DNA of 64,000 bases from Mesobacillus sp. AQ2. GTDB lineage: Bacteria; Bacillota; Bacilli; Bacillales; Cytobacillaceae. How positions within the stretch are numbered: the first letter of the stretch is position 1; each line of letters opens with the position of its first letter. Of the stretch, positions 28,930 to 38,468 are shown piece by piece. A program made the translations under genes and the position numbers. The stretch covers positions 1,927,001 to 1,991,000 of the forward strand of contig NZ_CP126080.1 of the NCBI RefSeq assembly GCF_030122805.1, in the 5' to 3' direction. The notes beneath the pieces were generated by a model. That model was not told where the DNA came from, did no database searches, and worked only from the letters and a program-made list of their open reading frames with translations.

Positions 28930-29883
28930 TTGGAAGAGAAACAGAATCTGATTGTATTAATTGGGCCGACTGCTGTTGGCAAAACAAAGTTAAGTATCGA
29001 ACTAGCTAAAAAGTACAATGGTGAAATCATTAGCGGGGATTCCATGCAGATTTATAAAGGAATGGATATCGGAACGGCTAAGATCAGCCGGGAAGAGATG
29101 GAAGGAATCCGCCATCATTTAATTGACGTGAAAGACCCGGATGAAGGTTTTTCAACTGCGGAGTTCCAGGAAATCGTCCGCGAGAAAATACATGAGATCA
29201 GCGGACGCGGGAAGATACCGATGATTGTTGGCGGTACCGGATTATATATTCAGTCCGCTATTTATGATTATCATTTCACCGAGGCGCCTTCCGACCCGGA
29301 TTTTCGCCGCCGCTTAGAGAATGAAGCGAAAGAAAAAGGCCCGGAATCTCTACATGGGAAGCTGGAAATTGTGGATCCGGAAAGTGCATCCAGAATTCAT
29401 CCCAATAATATCCGCCGGGTCATCAGGGCGCTCGAAATCAACCACTGTACTGGAAAAACTGCGGGCGAATTGCAGGCAAACCAGTCAACAGAGTTGATGT
29501 ATAATACTGCGATCATTGGGCTGACAATGGAAAGGGAATTGCTTTACAGCCGGATTAACCTCCGTGTCGACCTTATGATGGAGCAAGGGCTTCTCGATGA
29601 GGTAAAGTATTTTTATGATAATGGATTGAAGGATTGTCAATCGATCCAGGCAATTGGCTATAAAGAGCTTTACGAATACTTTGATGGGAAGGTTAGCCTG
29701 GAGGAAGCTATTGAAAATTTAAAACAAAATTCCCGCCGCTATGCAAAAAGGCAGCTAACTTGGTTTCGAAACAAGATGAATGTGGAATGGTTTGATATGT
29801 CAGAGTCTAATGGCGCTGAAAAAAAATTCGCTGAAATTTCCCAGTTCATTGAAGGAAAGCTCAAGATAAAAGCGAATACATAA
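28930..29883 (+). CDS. miaA: tRNA dimethylallyltransferase
   Basis: MiaA transfers the dimethylallyl group to A37 of UNN-decoding tRNAs, the substrate made for MiaB. It has 317 residues. The P-loop is GPTAVGKT at about 12-19, with GDSMQIYKGMDIGTAK and GGTGLYIQ motifs. The TTG start gives MEEKQNLIVLIG in good register with homologues, though its ribosome site is weak. hfq follows 30 bp later, the common miaA-hfq pair. Confidence 0.97.
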   Translation: MEEKQNLIVLIGPTAVGKTKLSIELAKKYNGEIISGDSMQIYKGMDIGTAKISREEMEGIRHHLIDVKDPDEGFSTAEFQEIVREKIHEISGRGKIPMIVGGTGLYIQSAIYDYHFTEAPSDPDFRRRLENEAKEKGPESLHGKLEIVDPESASRIHPNNIRRVIRALEINHCTGKTAGELQANQSTELMYNTAIIGLTMERELLYSRINLRVDLMMEQGLLDEVKYFYDNGLKDCQSIQAIGYKELYEYFDGKVSLEEAIENLKQNSRRYAKRQLTWFRNKMNVEWFDMSESNGAEKKFAEISQFIEGKLKIKANT

Positions 29884-29913
29884 TAATAGAGATAAAAGAG
29901 GAGGATCCCGCCC

Positions 29914-30144
29914 ATGAAACAAGTGAACATTCAGGACCAGTATTTAAACCAGTTACGCAAGGACAACATCAATGTGACCGTATTTTTATTGAACGGATTT
30001 CAGCTGAGAGGACAAATCAAAGGATTTGATAACTTTACCGTCCTTTTCGAATCAGAAGGAAAACAGCAGCTTGTGTATAAGCATGCCATTTCAACCTTTG
30101 CGCCGCAAAAAAATGTCCAGATCGATTTCGAGGGACAGGCTTAA
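29914..30144 (+). CDS. hfq: RNA chaperone Hfq
   Basis: This 76-residue Sm-like hexameric RNA-binding protein has the Sm1 segment [20 protein letters not shown] and Sm2 segment YKHAISTF (YKHA motif). It has the short C-terminus usual in Bacillaceae. GAGGAGG lies just upstream. The gene ends at a clear terminator. Confidence 0.98.
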   Translation: MKQVNIQDQYLNQLRKDNINVTVFLLNGFQLRGQIKGFDNFTVLFESEGKQQLVYKHAISTFAPQKNVQIDFEGQA

Positions 30145-30161
30145 TTAATAACTCATGAAGG

Positions 30162-30187
30162 AAACCCGCTGACTGCGGGTTTTTTTA
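30162..30187 (+). terminator. intrinsic terminator of miaA-hfq
   Basis: AAACCCGC (30162-30169) pairs with GCGGGTTT (30175-30182) around a 5-nt loop, followed by T. Confidence 0.92.
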
Positions 30188-30459
30188 TTTGGCAAGATGC
30201 ATAAAAGTAAGAGGTAAAGATTAAATGTTTATTTTAAAAATGAATTCCATCGTCCTTGAATACATATAAATATAGAAGTTTTATTTCTTGGGAAACCGCA
30301 TAATATGACAAAAAATAAAAGTCCTGCTGGAATTTTGTCGAGATACCATCCCAAAAAATCTATGAAAAAATAATCAAAAATGACCTTCATGATTCATAGG
30401 TGAATATCACATATACAGCGATAATGCGTATATTGTTTTCAGAATGAGAGGTGATATCT
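30188..30459. other. AT-rich intergenic region upstream of spoVK
   Basis: No gene is visible. The region should hold a sporulation promoter. CATATACAG at 30410-30418 vaguely resembles a sigE -10, but no properly spaced -35 is evident. GAGAGGTGA at 30447-30455 is the ribosome site. Confidence 0.3.
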
Positions 30460-31419
30460 TTGGACCAACCGCTACGCAAGAAAAACAACGGTCAAATCAG
30501 CATTGTATTGAACGCCCAGAAAAGAAAGGCGTTGACGAAGGAATTGCCTGAGCCGCAGCTGGTTCCAAAGTCCATCCCGCAGGAGCATACAGCTTTGAAG
30601 GAAATAGAGGAAGAGCTCGGCGCCCTGGTTGGCATGGAAGAAATGAAAAGGATGATCAAAGAAATCTATGCCTGGATCTATGTGAATAAAAAGCGGGAAG
30701 AGATGGGATTAAAAGCCGGAAAACAGGCTCTCCATATGATGTTCAAAGGAAATCCGGGAACCGGTAAAACTACGGTGGCGAGGATTATCGGGAAGCTTTT
30801 CCTCAAGATGAATGTCCTGTCAAAAGGACATTTGATCGAGGCAGAGAGAGCGGACCTTGTTGGGGAATACATTGGACACACAGCACAAAAAACGAGGGAT
30901 TTGATAAAGAAGGCGATGGGGGGAATTCTGTTCATAGATGAGGCATATTCACTGGGCCGTGGGGGAGAGAAAGACTTCGGCAAGGAAGCAATCGATACAT
31001 TGGTAAAGCATATGGAGGATAAGCAGCACGAATTCATCTTAATTCTGGCGGGTTATTCGCGGGAAATGGATTTTTTCCTGACCCTGAATCCCGGCCTTCA
31101 TTCAAGATTTCCGCTGGTCATAGACTTCCCCGACTACTCCATCGACCAGCTCATGGAAATCGGCCAGCGGATGCTGAAGGAAAGAGAATATAGCTTGAGC
31201 CATGAGGCCGAACGGAAACTAAGGGAACATCTAGTAACAGTGAAATCTACCCTTGGTGCTGCAGCTTTCTCGAATGGACGATATGTCAGGAACGTCATTG
31301 AAAAATCGATCAGGGCACAGGCCATGCGCTTGCTTATGCAGAATCAATATGACCGCCATGAACTGATGACGCTGAGGAGCAATGATCTCGTTTTTTCGGA
31401 TGATCAAAAGGGGAAATAA
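30460..31419 (+). CDS. spoVK: stage V sporulation protein K (AAA+ ATPase)
   Basis: This 319-residue CbxX/CfqX-type AAA+ ATPase is required for spore maturation. Walker A is GNPGTGKTT, Walker B is GILFIDEAYSL, and the sensor/arginine-finger region includes LNPGLHSRFP. The N-terminal KKNNGQISIVLN matches the SpoVK start. The TTG at 30460, six bases after GAGAGGTGA, is preferred to the GTG at 30451, which lies inside that site. The order spoVK, hflX, ynbB, glnR, glnA is as in B. subtilis. Confidence 0.95.
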   Translation: MDQPLRKKNNGQISIVLNAQKRKALTKELPEPQLVPKSIPQEHTALKEIEEELGALVGMEEMKRMIKEIYAWIYVNKKREEMGLKAGKQALHMMFKGNPGTGKTTVARIIGKLFLKMNVLSKGHLIEAERADLVGEYIGHTAQKTRDLIKKAMGGILFIDEAYSLGRGGEKDFGKEAIDTLVKHMEDKQHEFILILAGYSREMDFFLTLNPGLHSRFPLVIDFPDYSIDQLMEIGQRMLKEREYSLSHEAERKLREHLVTVKSTLGAAAFSNGRYVRNVIEKSIRAQAMRLLMQNQYDRHELMTLRSNDLVFSDDQKGK

Positions 31420-31447
31420 TGTCAGCAATCCTGTTGACATTATTTTT
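31414..31447 (+). terminator. spoVK terminator that overlaps the next promoter
   Basis: AAATAATGTCA (31414-31424) pairs with TGACATTATTT (31435-31445), followed by T. The right arm contains most of the TTGACA -35 box of the glutaredoxin promoter (31434-31439), and the left arm includes the spoVK stop. Confidence 0.8.
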
Positions 31448-31462
31448 CATTCTTGTTAATAT
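31434..31462 (+). promoter_or_regulatory. near-consensus sigA promoter of the glutaredoxin gene
   Basis: TTGACA (31434-31439), a 17-bp spacer and TAATAT (31457-31462). Transcription would start near 31469, inside the palindromic operator. Confidence 0.85.
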
Positions 31463-31480
31463 ACCCATATGGGTATATTA
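31457..31480. promoter_or_regulatory. 24-bp perfect palindrome over the -10 region, CsoR/CstR-like operator
   Basis: The half-site TAATATACCCAT (31457-31468) is followed directly by its exact reverse complement. The core ATACCC-ATAT-GGGTAT resembles operators of the CsoR/CstR family (copper or persulfide sensors). It covers the -10 box and the probable start site, so it should work as a repressor site. No such regulator is encoded in this window. Confidence 0.7.
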
Positions 31481-31504
31481 AAATTTTAACGGGGGTATTT
31501 AGAA

Positions 31505-31735
31505 ATGAACGAAATTACCGTATACACAACGAATACATGTCCTTATTGCACAATGCTGAAGAATTTCCTGGATGATAAAGGGATTTCCTACAAAGAAGTG
31601 AATGTCCAGCAAGACCCGATTGCAGCACAAAGATTGGTAAATGCAACAGGGCAAATGGGTGTGCCACAATCCAATGTCAATGGAAACTGGGTACTGGGGT
31701 TTGATCCAAATTCAATCATGTCATTTCTAAAATAA
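31505..31735 (+). CDS. glutaredoxin-family thiol-disulfide protein
   Basis: This 76-residue thioredoxin-fold protein has the active site TCPYC at residues 11-15 and a cis-proline in MGVPQSNVNG. It is NrdH/YruB-like in length. Its promoter is overlapped by a CsoR/CstR-type palindrome, so it may respond to copper or reactive sulfur species. It is monocistronic between two terminators. Confidence 0.9.
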   Translation: MNEITVYTTNTCPYCTMLKNFLDDKGISYKEVNVQQDPIAAQRLVNATGQMGVPQSNVNGNWVLGFDPNSIMSFLK

Positions 31736-31745
31736 AATAATAACG

Positions 31746-31778
31746 AAAGGGATTCCGGGGAGCTGGAATCCCTTTTTT
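31746..31778 (+). terminator. intrinsic terminator of the glutaredoxin gene
   Basis: AAAGGGATTCC (31746-31756) pairs with GGAATCCCTTT (31765-31775), followed by T6. Confidence 0.94.
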
Positions 31779-31933
31779 AGTGCTTCAAATATCCTGAACG
31801 ATTTACAGAAGAATTGGACAAACTATTAATCGGTATGTTTAAAAAACGCTTAACTGGGTAAATAGTATGGTGTTTCTTTGAGGGAATAACAAAATTGGCA
31901 AAACCAATTAGACAGAGATAAAGGAGTTAATGA

Positions 31934-32956
31934 ATGATGGGGTATGAGTATCATTATGATATCAAAGGTATTGATTTTGGATGGGATATAAAATCGGGAA
32001 GATTCATCTTTGAAGGTGATGATGCCGTTCTTTTCTGGATCTCTTCCGCGATGAAAACCTTTTTCGATACAATTGAAGAAATATCAGGTGAAGAAGCTTC
32101 CAATCTTGTGTTTGAATCCACAGGATTCCGCCAGGGTCTTGTAGTTGGACAATATTTTGAAAAGATGAAAGAAGTCAGTGTCGCAGAAGCAGCTGAGATG
32201 ATTACCAATACATATGCTTCAGCAGGATGGGGCCTGACAATCATCAAGGACCTGGATTTTGAGACAAAAACATTTACCGCTATTATGAAGGACAGCTGGG
32301 AGCATAAAGTGAATGTCGCCCAGGGAAAGGAAAAGGGAGGCAGCTTCCTGCCTGCACATTATGCAGGTGTGTTTTCCGGCTTATTTGGAACGAATATCTG
32401 GTATGAAATCAAGCAGCATCAACTTGAAGGACATGAATACAGCGTAATTGAGTATTTTCCGTCCAGCGTGACCATTGCTGATAATATCCATCAGCTGGCC
32501 CGCAAGAAAGAGTCTGAACAAATCAAGAAGCTGGAATCCCTGGTCGAGGAAACTACAGCTGAATTAAAAGAGTTGGTCCATCAGCTTTCTTCTCCAATCA
32601 TCCCTGTCCTCGAAGGAATCGTGGTTGTCCCGCTTATTGGAAAATATGATGAAGAAAGGGCAGACCAGCTGATTGTCAAGACACTGAATCGACTTCCATC
32701 CTATAAAGCAAGTTATCTTGTCCTGGATTTAACAGGATTGGACCAGGAAATCGGACCACATGCCGTAAGTCTAATCGAGAAAATCGGATCAGCTGCACGG
32801 CTCATCGGTACGAAGACAATTCTCGTAGGCATTTCATCCACGCTGGGAATTGAAATTACACAGTCCAACATCAACCTCGCGAAATTCGATTGCTTCCAGA
32901 CCCTGCAGCATGGTATTCATTATGCAATTGGCCAGATGGGGCGGAAAATCATATAG
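31934..32956 (+). CDS. V4R-like sensor domain fused to a STAS domain (RsbR-type protein)
   Basis: This 340-residue protein has an N-terminal part (about 10-195) resembling V4R ligand-binding domains: HYAGVFSGLFGTNIWYEIKQ followed by the GHEYSVIEYFPS strand. A short coiled segment (about 197-225) follows, then a STAS domain (about 228-335) with VVVPLIGKYDEERAD and LVLDLTGL, the latter at the phosphorylatable Ser/Thr position of RsbR-like stressosome proteins. It may relay a small-molecule signal to the general stress response. No kinase partner lies nearby. The ATG follows AAAGGAG. Confidence 0.75.
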   Translation: MMGYEYHYDIKGIDFGWDIKSGRFIFEGDDAVLFWISSAMKTFFDTIEEISGEEASNLVFESTGFRQGLVVGQYFEKMKEVSVAEAAEMITNTYASAGWGLTIIKDLDFETKTFTAIMKDSWEHKVNVAQGKEKGGSFLPAHYAGVFSGLFGTNIWYEIKQHQLEGHEYSVIEYFPSSVTIADNIHQLARKKESEQIKKLESLVEETTAELKELVHQLSSPIIPVLEGIVVVPLIGKYDEERADQLIVKTLNRLPSYKASYLVLDLTGLDQEIGPHAVSLIEKIGSAARLIGTKTILVGISSTLGIEITQSNINLAKFDCFQTLQHGIHYAIGQMGRKII

Positions 32957-32977
32957 ATCTTTGAACAGCAAATCAAA

Positions 32978-33005
32978 AAGCAGAGCCATTTTTTCGGCTC
33001 TGCTT
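32978..33005. terminator. bidirectional terminator between converging genes
   Basis: AAGCAGAGCC (32978-32987) pairs with GGCTCTGCTT (32996-33005), with A and T tracts outside the stem. Confidence 0.9.
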
Positions 33006-33019
33006 CTTTTGGTTCGTCT

Positions 33020-33625
33020 TTAGTTAACTCCCAATTTCCGTACGGGCAAATGCCACTTATATGTGTAGGAAAGGACACGAAGGGCAGTGATGACAATAAA
33101 TAGTCCATAAAGTTCGACTGCTTTATCTGCCATTCCCAGTCCAATGACCAGGCCGGCAAGCACTGCCCATACTGCATAAATTTCAGCTTTCAGCACCAGT
33201 GGTTTTCTGCCTGCCAGGAGATCGCGGATCATTCCACCGCCGCTTCCGGTCAAAACAGCTGCTACAATAACTGCACTTAATGGGTGTCCCATATTGGAAG
33301 CATAAATCGCTCCCTGGATCGCGAAGGCTGCAAGTCCAATCGCATCGAAGAAATTGCCCCATCGCTGCCAGTGTTTTAAAAGATTGCGGGGAAACAGAAA
33401 GACTATGGTGATTGAAAGCAACGCCAAATTAAAGAATATTCCCTGATCCCATAACGCCGAAACCGGAACCCCGATGAGGAGGTTTCGTATTGCCCCGCCT
33501 CCAAATGCTGTCACGATCCCTAATATATAAACTCCGAAGATGTCGTATTCCTCTTCCATCGCAATGATCGCTCCGCTGATTGCGAATGCTATTGTTCCGA
33601 TCATGCTGAGAACTTCCCATGTCAT
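33020..33625 (-). CDS. TRIC-family (UPF0126) membrane channel, YvgT-like
   Basis: This 201-residue inner-membrane protein has about seven hydrophobic segments. It is built as a duplication: FGGGAIRNLLIG in the first half and GSGGGMIRDLLAG in the second, the GGG-x2-R signature of trimeric intracellular cation channel proteins. Bacterial members form potassium-permeable channels in vitro; the physiological role is uncertain. It is divergent from hflX. Confidence 0.88.
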   Translation of the reverse strand: MTWEVLSMIGTIAFAISGAIIAMEEEYDIFGVYILGIVTAFGGGAIRNLLIGVPVSALWDQGIFFNLALLSITIVFLFPRNLLKHWQRWGNFFDAIGLAAFAIQGAIYASNMGHPLSAVIVAAVLTGSGGGMIRDLLAGRKPLVLKAEIYAVWAVLAGLVIGLGMADKAVELYGLFIVITALRVLSYTYKWHLPVRKLGVN

Positions 33626-33803
33626 CCTTATTTCTCCTCTTGTTCAAATGGTGTCATAATACTAAAATATGAAAATGCAAACATATTGATTTTATCATGT
33701 CTGTTCCAATTTACAACGTATTTCTCCGCTGTTTTCAAAATTTTTATTTGACGATGTATTTTGGTATGATGTCTTTAGCTATATAAGGAGAGAAGGGTGC
33801 TGC

Positions 33804-35063
33804 GTGGAACAGGATAATGTATTCGAAAAAGTCATTCTTGTAGGCTGCCAGACGACGGAGGAAGATGATCTTCGTTTTCAGTATTCCATGGAGGAGCTTG
33901 AATCGCTAACGGAAACCGCGAAGGGAAATGTCCTGATGCAGGTTATTCAAAAGCGGCCCAAAATCCATCCTGCTACATACATAGGGAAAGGCAAGGTAGA
34001 AGAACTGCAGGCGCTCGTTGACGAACTCGAGCCGGACCTGATCATATTCAATGATGAGCTTTCGCCCAGCCAGAATCGGAATCTGTCAGCTGGCTTGAAG
34101 GCCAGGATCATTGACCGGACACAGCTGATTCTAGATATATTTGCGCAAAGGGCGAGATCGAAGGAAGGGAAGCTCCAGGTTGAGCTCGCCCAGCTCCAAT
34201 ACTTGCTCCCGCGGCTTGGCGGACAGGGGACTGAAATGTCACGGCTCGGTGCAGGTATCGGTACCAGAGGACCCGGGGAAACAAAACTGGAATCTGACCG
34301 CCGCCATATCCGCAGACGGATTGATGACATCAAAAATCAGCTGTCAGTCATCGTCCAGCATCGGGATCGTTACAGGGAAAGAAGGAAAAAGAACAAGGCC
34401 TTCCAGATTGCACTTGTCGGCTACACAAATGCAGGAAAATCTACATTGTTCAATCGATTGACTGAAGCAGACTCATTCGAGGAAAACCAGTTGTTCGCAA
34501 CTTTGGATCCGATGACAAGGAAAGTAGTTTTGCCAAGTGGCTTTACAGCGCTGCTGACGGACACTGTTGGATTCATCCAGGACCTGCCTACAACTCTGAT
34601 AGCCGCATTTCGTTCCACTCTGGAAGAGGTCCGTGAAGCGGATTTACTCCTTCATGTTGTTGACATGTCAAATGAGGATTATTTTTCCCATGAGCAGACA
34701 GTCAATAAACTGTTGGAGGATCTCGAAGTCCATCAGATACCCCAGATTACCGTGTACAATAAACGGGATATCGCCCATCAGGATTTCGTGCCAAACGCCA
34801 AGAACGAGACGGCATTCATAAGTGCGTTCAGTGAGGAAGACCGGAGGAACCTGCTCCTGAAGATTGAACAGACGATCATAAGCATGATGGAGCCATTCCA
34901 TGTCCTGGTGCCATCTGATGAGGGGAAACTGCTGGCTCAGCTGAAAAATGAGACCATTCTCCGTGAACTCGCCTTTGACGAAGAAAAACAAGGCTATGTA
35001 TGCAGAGGGTTCTCTTTAACTGATCATCAAATAACCGGTCAGCTAAAGCGATATACAATTTAA
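33804..35063 (+). CDS. hflX: ribosome-associated GTPase HflX
   Basis: This 419-residue GTPase binds 50S/70S ribosomes and rescues or dissociates stalled ribosomes. The N-terminal HflX domain ([15 protein letters not shown] segment at about 50-60, then [13 protein letters not shown]) is followed by a coiled segment RRKKNKAF and the G domain: [19 protein letters not shown] and NKRD. The GTG start follows AGAAGGGTG. ynbB follows 26 bp later without a terminator, so they are co-transcribed. Confidence 0.96.
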   Translation: MEQDNVFEKVILVGCQTTEEDDLRFQYSMEELESLTETAKGNVLMQVIQKRPKIHPATYIGKGKVEELQALVDELEPDLIIFNDELSPSQNRNLSAGLKARIIDRTQLILDIFAQRARSKEGKLQVELAQLQYLLPRLGGQGTEMSRLGAGIGTRGPGETKLESDRRHIRRRIDDIKNQLSVIVQHRDRYRERRKKNKAFQIALVGYTNAGKSTLFNRLTEADSFEENQLFATLDPMTRKVVLPSGFTALLTDTVGFIQDLPTTLIAAFRSTLEEVREADLLLHVVDMSNEDYFSHEQTVNKLLEDLEVHQIPQITVYNKRDIAHQDFVPNAKNETAFISAFSEEDRRNLLLKIEQTIISMMEPFHVLVPSDEGKLLAQLKNETILRELAFDEEKQGYVCRGFSLTDHQITGQLKRYTI

Positions 35064-35089
35064 AATGAGTTATTAGATAGGAGAGCAAC

Positions 35090-36361
35090 ATGTATACACA
35101 ATTGAAGAACGGGCATATGCTGCAGCCGCTAATCAGTGAAGTGGAACAGCAAATTGCCGGAGTGCACAAGGGAATTGAAGAACGAATCGACACCAATCAA
35201 TTCAGGGTGCTGCAAAGCTTCCAGAAACATCGTGTAAGTGATTCGCATTTTATTCCGACAACTGGATACGGCTATGACGATGCTGGACGAGAAACACTCG
35301 AAAAGATTTATGCAGAGGTGTTCGGTGCTGAAGCGGGACTTGTTCGCCCCCAAATCATTTCAGGAACACACGCGATCTCAATTGCGCTGTTTGGGATCCT
35401 TCGTCCTGGAGACGAGCTTTTATACATCACTGGAAAGCCTTATGACACACTTGAAGAAATTGTCGGCATTCGTGGAACAGGAAATGGTTCCTTGAAAGAA
35501 TTCGGCATCTCCTATAATACTGTCAACCTTACAGAAAAAGGCGAGATCGATTGGAACGCGGTAAAAAAAGCAATCAAGCCCGAAACGAAAATGATTGGTA
35601 TCCAGCGCTCGAAAGGCTATGCGACTCGTCCATCGTTCACAGTTGAACAAATCGGCGAAATGATCAGGTTTGTGAAAGAAATAAAATCAGACGTCATCGT
35701 ATTTGTTGACAATTGTTATGGTGAGTTTGTGGAAGAACTGGAGCCATGCCATGTCGGTGCTGATTTGATGGCAGGTTCGTTGATCAAGAATCCTGGTGGT
35801 GGAATTGCAAAGACTGGCGGTTACATTGTGGGCAAAACACAATATGTAGAGTCCTGTTCCTACCGGATGACTTCCCCAGGAATTGGTGCTGAAGCGGGGG
35901 CTTCCCTGTATTCTTTACAGGAAATGTACCAGGGCTTTTTCATGGCACCGCATATTGTCGCCCAGGCATTGAAGGGAGCTGTTTTCACGGCTGCGATGCT
36001 TGATCGCTTAGGAATGAATTCATCTCCCAAATGGGATGCGGAGCGTACTGATTTAATTCAAGCTGTCCAATTTGATGACCGAGACAAAATGGTTGCCTTT
36101 TGCCAGGCCATTCAGTATGCATCCCCAATCAATTCTCATGTAACTGCACATCCAGCCTACATGCCGGGTTATGAAGACGATGTCATCATGGCTGCTGGTA
36201 CATTCATCCAGGGTGCAAGCATTGAATTGACTGCGGATGGACCAATCAGGCCGCCATATGTAGCATATGTACAGGGGGGATTGACCTATTCACATGTGAA
36301 GATGGCAGTTCTGATCGCGATTGATTCTTTGATTGAAAAAGGTTTAATCTTATTAAAATAG
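35090..36361 (+). CDS. ynbB: PLP-dependent methionine gamma-lyase-like protein (YnbB, aluminium-resistance family)
   Basis: This 423-residue pyridoxal-phosphate enzyme is of the Cys/Met-metabolism fold. The likely PLP lysine is in GSLIKNPGGGIAKTGGY, and YGYDDAGRETLE and RPQIISGTHAI are family motifs. It is often annotated as aluminium-resistance protein, but its reaction is not established. ATG after GGAGAG. It sits in the conserved order hflX-ynbB-glnR-glnA and is separated from glnR by a terminator. Confidence 0.9.
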   Translation: MYTQLKNGHMLQPLISEVEQQIAGVHKGIEERIDTNQFRVLQSFQKHRVSDSHFIPTTGYGYDDAGRETLEKIYAEVFGAEAGLVRPQIISGTHAISIALFGILRPGDELLYITGKPYDTLEEIVGIRGTGNGSLKEFGISYNTVNLTEKGEIDWNAVKKAIKPETKMIGIQRSKGYATRPSFTVEQIGEMIRFVKEIKSDVIVFVDNCYGEFVEELEPCHVGADLMAGSLIKNPGGGIAKTGGYIVGKTQYVESCSYRMTSPGIGAEAGASLYSLQEMYQGFFMAPHIVAQALKGAVFTAAMLDRLGMNSSPKWDAERTDLIQAVQFDDRDKMVAFCQAIQYASPINSHVTAHPAYMPGYEDDVIMAAGTFIQGASIELTADGPIRPPYVAYVQGGLTYSHVKMAVLIAIDSLIEKGLILLK

Positions 36362-36369
36362 GTAAATAT

Positions 36370-36408
36370 ACAACAGGGCGCTTGCTAAATTGGTCCTGTT
36401 GTTTTTTT
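36370..36408 (+). terminator. intrinsic terminator of hflX-ynbB
   Basis: ACAACAGG (36370-36377) pairs with CCTGTTGT (36395-36402) across a 17-nt loop, followed by T7. Confidence 0.85.
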
Positions 36409-36419
36409 ATGATTTTTCA

Positions 36420-36436
36420 TGTTAGATAATCTAACA
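36420..36436. promoter_or_regulatory. GlnR/TnrA box 1 upstream of glnR
   Basis: TGTTAGATAATCTAACA is a perfect match to the TGTNA-N7-TNACA consensus and fully palindromic. It lies just upstream of the -35 box of glnR. It probably binds GlnR for nitrogen-excess autorepression. Confidence 0.92.
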
Positions 36437-36441
36437 TATGT

Positions 36442-36470
36442 TTGACAAGATACCTTACATTGAATATAAT
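36442..36470 (+). promoter_or_regulatory. consensus sigA promoter of glnRA, with GlnR box 2 inside it
   Basis: TTGACA (36442-36447), 17 bp, TATAAT (36465-36470). A second GlnR-like site TGACAAGATACCTTACA (36443-36459, one mismatch) overlaps the -35 and spacer. Its centre is 23 bp from box 1, matching the two-operator arrangement of B. subtilis glnRA. Confidence 0.9.
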
Positions 36471-36504
36471 GAGATTATCTTAAGAGGAAGGAGGAGAAAT
36501 CATA

Positions 36505-36909
36505 ATGGGCGGAAGTGAAATTCGCCGGAATATGCCGCTTTTCAGCATCGGGATTGTCATGCAGCTGACAGATTTGACTGCCAGGCAAATCCGTTACTAT
36601 GAAGAGCATGAATTGATTTCTCCGGCTAGAACCGAAGGAAACAAACGCCTCTTTTCCTTGAATGATATAGACAAACTCTTAGAAATCAAAGATTTGATTG
36701 ACCAGGGTGTCAACATGGCAGGCATCAAGAAAATATTTAATGTAAAACAAGAAGCGCACTTGAGTGCTGCTGAGAAGAAACAAGCCGAAAAAACGAGACG
36801 GGATCTTTCCGATGCAGACTTAAGAAAATTGCTTCGCAAAGAACTGCTCCAGGCAGGCCGCTTCAACCGATCAACAGATCGAGGCGACATGTCGAGATTC
36901 TTTCACTAA
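36505..36909 (+). CDS. glnR: MerR-family nitrogen repressor GlnR
   Basis: This 134-residue protein represses glnRA and other nitrogen genes when feedback-inhibited glutamine synthetase stimulates it. The MerR winged helix is at about 12-80 ([19 protein letters not shown], then [12 protein letters not shown]). The C-terminal tail [16 protein letters not shown] is the segment that senses glutamine synthetase in Bacillus. Its own promoter carries two GlnR sites. ATG after AAGGAGGAG. Confidence 0.96.
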   Translation: MGGSEIRRNMPLFSIGIVMQLTDLTARQIRYYEEHELISPARTEGNKRLFSLNDIDKLLEIKDLIDQGVNMAGIKKIFNVKQEAHLSAAEKKQAEKTRRDLSDADLRKLLRKELLQAGRFNRSTDRGDMSRFFH

Positions 36910-36950
36910 TGTACTATTGATAAAGTTTAAATTTTAGGAGGAAATTTAGG

Positions 36951-38291
36951 ATGGCTAAGAAGTATACGAGAGAAGATATTATTCGTTTATCAAAAGAAGA
37001 AAATGTAAAATTCATTCGTTTGCAGTTCACTGACATTTTGGGAACAATCAAGAACGTTGAAATTCCGATCAGCCAGCTTGAAAAAGCACTTGATAATAAA
37101 ATGATGTTCGACGGATCTTCAATTGAAGGCTTCGTTCGAATCGAAGAGTCTGATATGTACCTGATCCCTGATCTGGACACATGGGTTATTTTCCCTTGGA
37201 CAGCAGAAAAGGGGAAAGTTGCCCGTTTGATCTGTGATATCAAAAATGCTGATGGCACACCATTCGCTGGCGACCCTCGCGGAAACCTGAAGCGTATCCT
37301 GAAGGAAATGGAAGAGCTTGGCTTCACGAACTTCAACCTTGGACCAGAACCGGAATTCTTCCTGTTCAAGCTTGATGCAAATGGCGAGCCAACACTTGAA
37401 TTGAACGATAATGGAGGATACTTTGACCTGGCACCGACTGACCTTGGTGAAAACTGCCGCCGTGATATCGTGCTAGAGCTAGAGGAAATGGGCTTTGAAA
37501 TCGAAGCATCACACCATGAGGTAGCTCCTGGACAGCATGAAATCGACTTCAAATATGCAGATGCACTAACTGCTTGTGACCAGATCCAAACATTCAAGCT
37601 TGTTGTAAAAACAATCGCACGTAAACATGGATTGCATGCGACATTCATGCCAAAACCATTGTTCGGTGTGAACGGATCAGGAATGCACTGCAATATGTCA
37701 TTGTTCAGCAACGGCGAAAATTCATTCTATGATCCATCCGATGAAAGACTTGAACTAAGTGAAACAGCTTACCAGTTCATCGCAGGTACATTGAAGCACG
37801 CTGCTGGTTTTACAGCCGTAACAAACCCGACAGTCAACTCATATAAGCGCCTGGTTCCTGGCTATGAAGCACCTTGCTATGTAGCATGGTCCGCAAAGAA
37901 CCGCTCACCACTGATCCGTATCCCTGCATCACGCGGATTGAGCACACGTGTCGAGGTTCGCAGTGTTGACCCGGCTGCTAACCCATACCTTGCTATGGCA
38001 GTATTGCTGGCTGCAGGACTTGACGGCATCAAGAAGAAGATGGCTCCTCCAGCATCAGTCGACCGCAACATCTACGTGATGAACAAAGAAGAGCGTGTAG
38101 AAGAAGGAATCGACGATCTGCCGGCAACACTTGCAGCTGCCCTTGACCAGCTGAAGAAAGATGAAGTAATCAGCGCAGCACTGGGCGACCATATCCTTGA
38201 ACACTTCATTGAAGCAAAAGAGATTGAATGGGATATGTTCCGCACACAGGTTCACCCTTGGGAACGCGAACAGTATATGAGCATGTATTAA
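36951..38291 (+). CDS. glnA: glutamine synthetase type I
   Basis: This 446-residue enzyme makes glutamine from glutamate, ammonia and ATP, forming a dodecamer. Motifs are [10 protein letters not shown] near 58, the ATP-site [10 protein letters not shown], the glutamate-site [10 protein letters not shown] and the RIPASRG segment. Its length and the lack of an adenylylation-type insertion fit the GSI-alpha group, regulated by feedback and by GlnR/TnrA contact. It is cotranscribed with glnR and ends at a strong terminator. Confidence 0.98.
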   Translation: MAKKYTREDIIRLSKEENVKFIRLQFTDILGTIKNVEIPISQLEKALDNKMMFDGSSIEGFVRIEESDMYLIPDLDTWVIFPWTAEKGKVARLICDIKNADGTPFAGDPRGNLKRILKEMEELGFTNFNLGPEPEFFLFKLDANGEPTLELNDNGGYFDLAPTDLGENCRRDIVLELEEMGFEIEASHHEVAPGQHEIDFKYADALTACDQIQTFKLVVKTIARKHGLHATFMPKPLFGVNGSGMHCNMSLFSNGENSFYDPSDERLELSETAYQFIAGTLKHAAGFTAVTNPTVNSYKRLVPGYEAPCYVAWSAKNRSPLIRIPASRGLSTRVEVRSVDPAANPYLAMAVLLAAGLDGIKKKMAPPASVDRNIYVMNKEERVEEGIDDLPATLAAALDQLKKDEVISAALGDHILEHFIEAKEIEWDMFRTQVHPWEREQYMSMY

Positions 38292-38303
38292 TAGGATCTA
38301 TAT

Positions 38304-38337
38304 GGTCTCTTGATATTGATATCAAGAGACCTTTTTT
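38304..38337 (+). terminator. intrinsic terminator of glnRA
   Basis: GGTCTCTTGAT (38304-38314) pairs with ATCAAGAGACC (38321-38331), followed by T6. Confidence 0.94.
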
Positions 38338-38468
38338 ATTTTATGGTTGTTTGAAAAGCAGAAATCAGATTCATTTAAAAGTGTAAGGTAACAAAATAAT
38401 GTGGCATCTCCTAAGTTATTTTGTAAACACTCCCCTTTGATCTGTGAATTCTAGTCATTTAATTATTG

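Noticed and set aside
30390..30418. sigE promoter for spoVK
   Set aside because: CATATACAG resembles a -10, but the nearest -35-like TTCATA is only about 10 bp away, too close.
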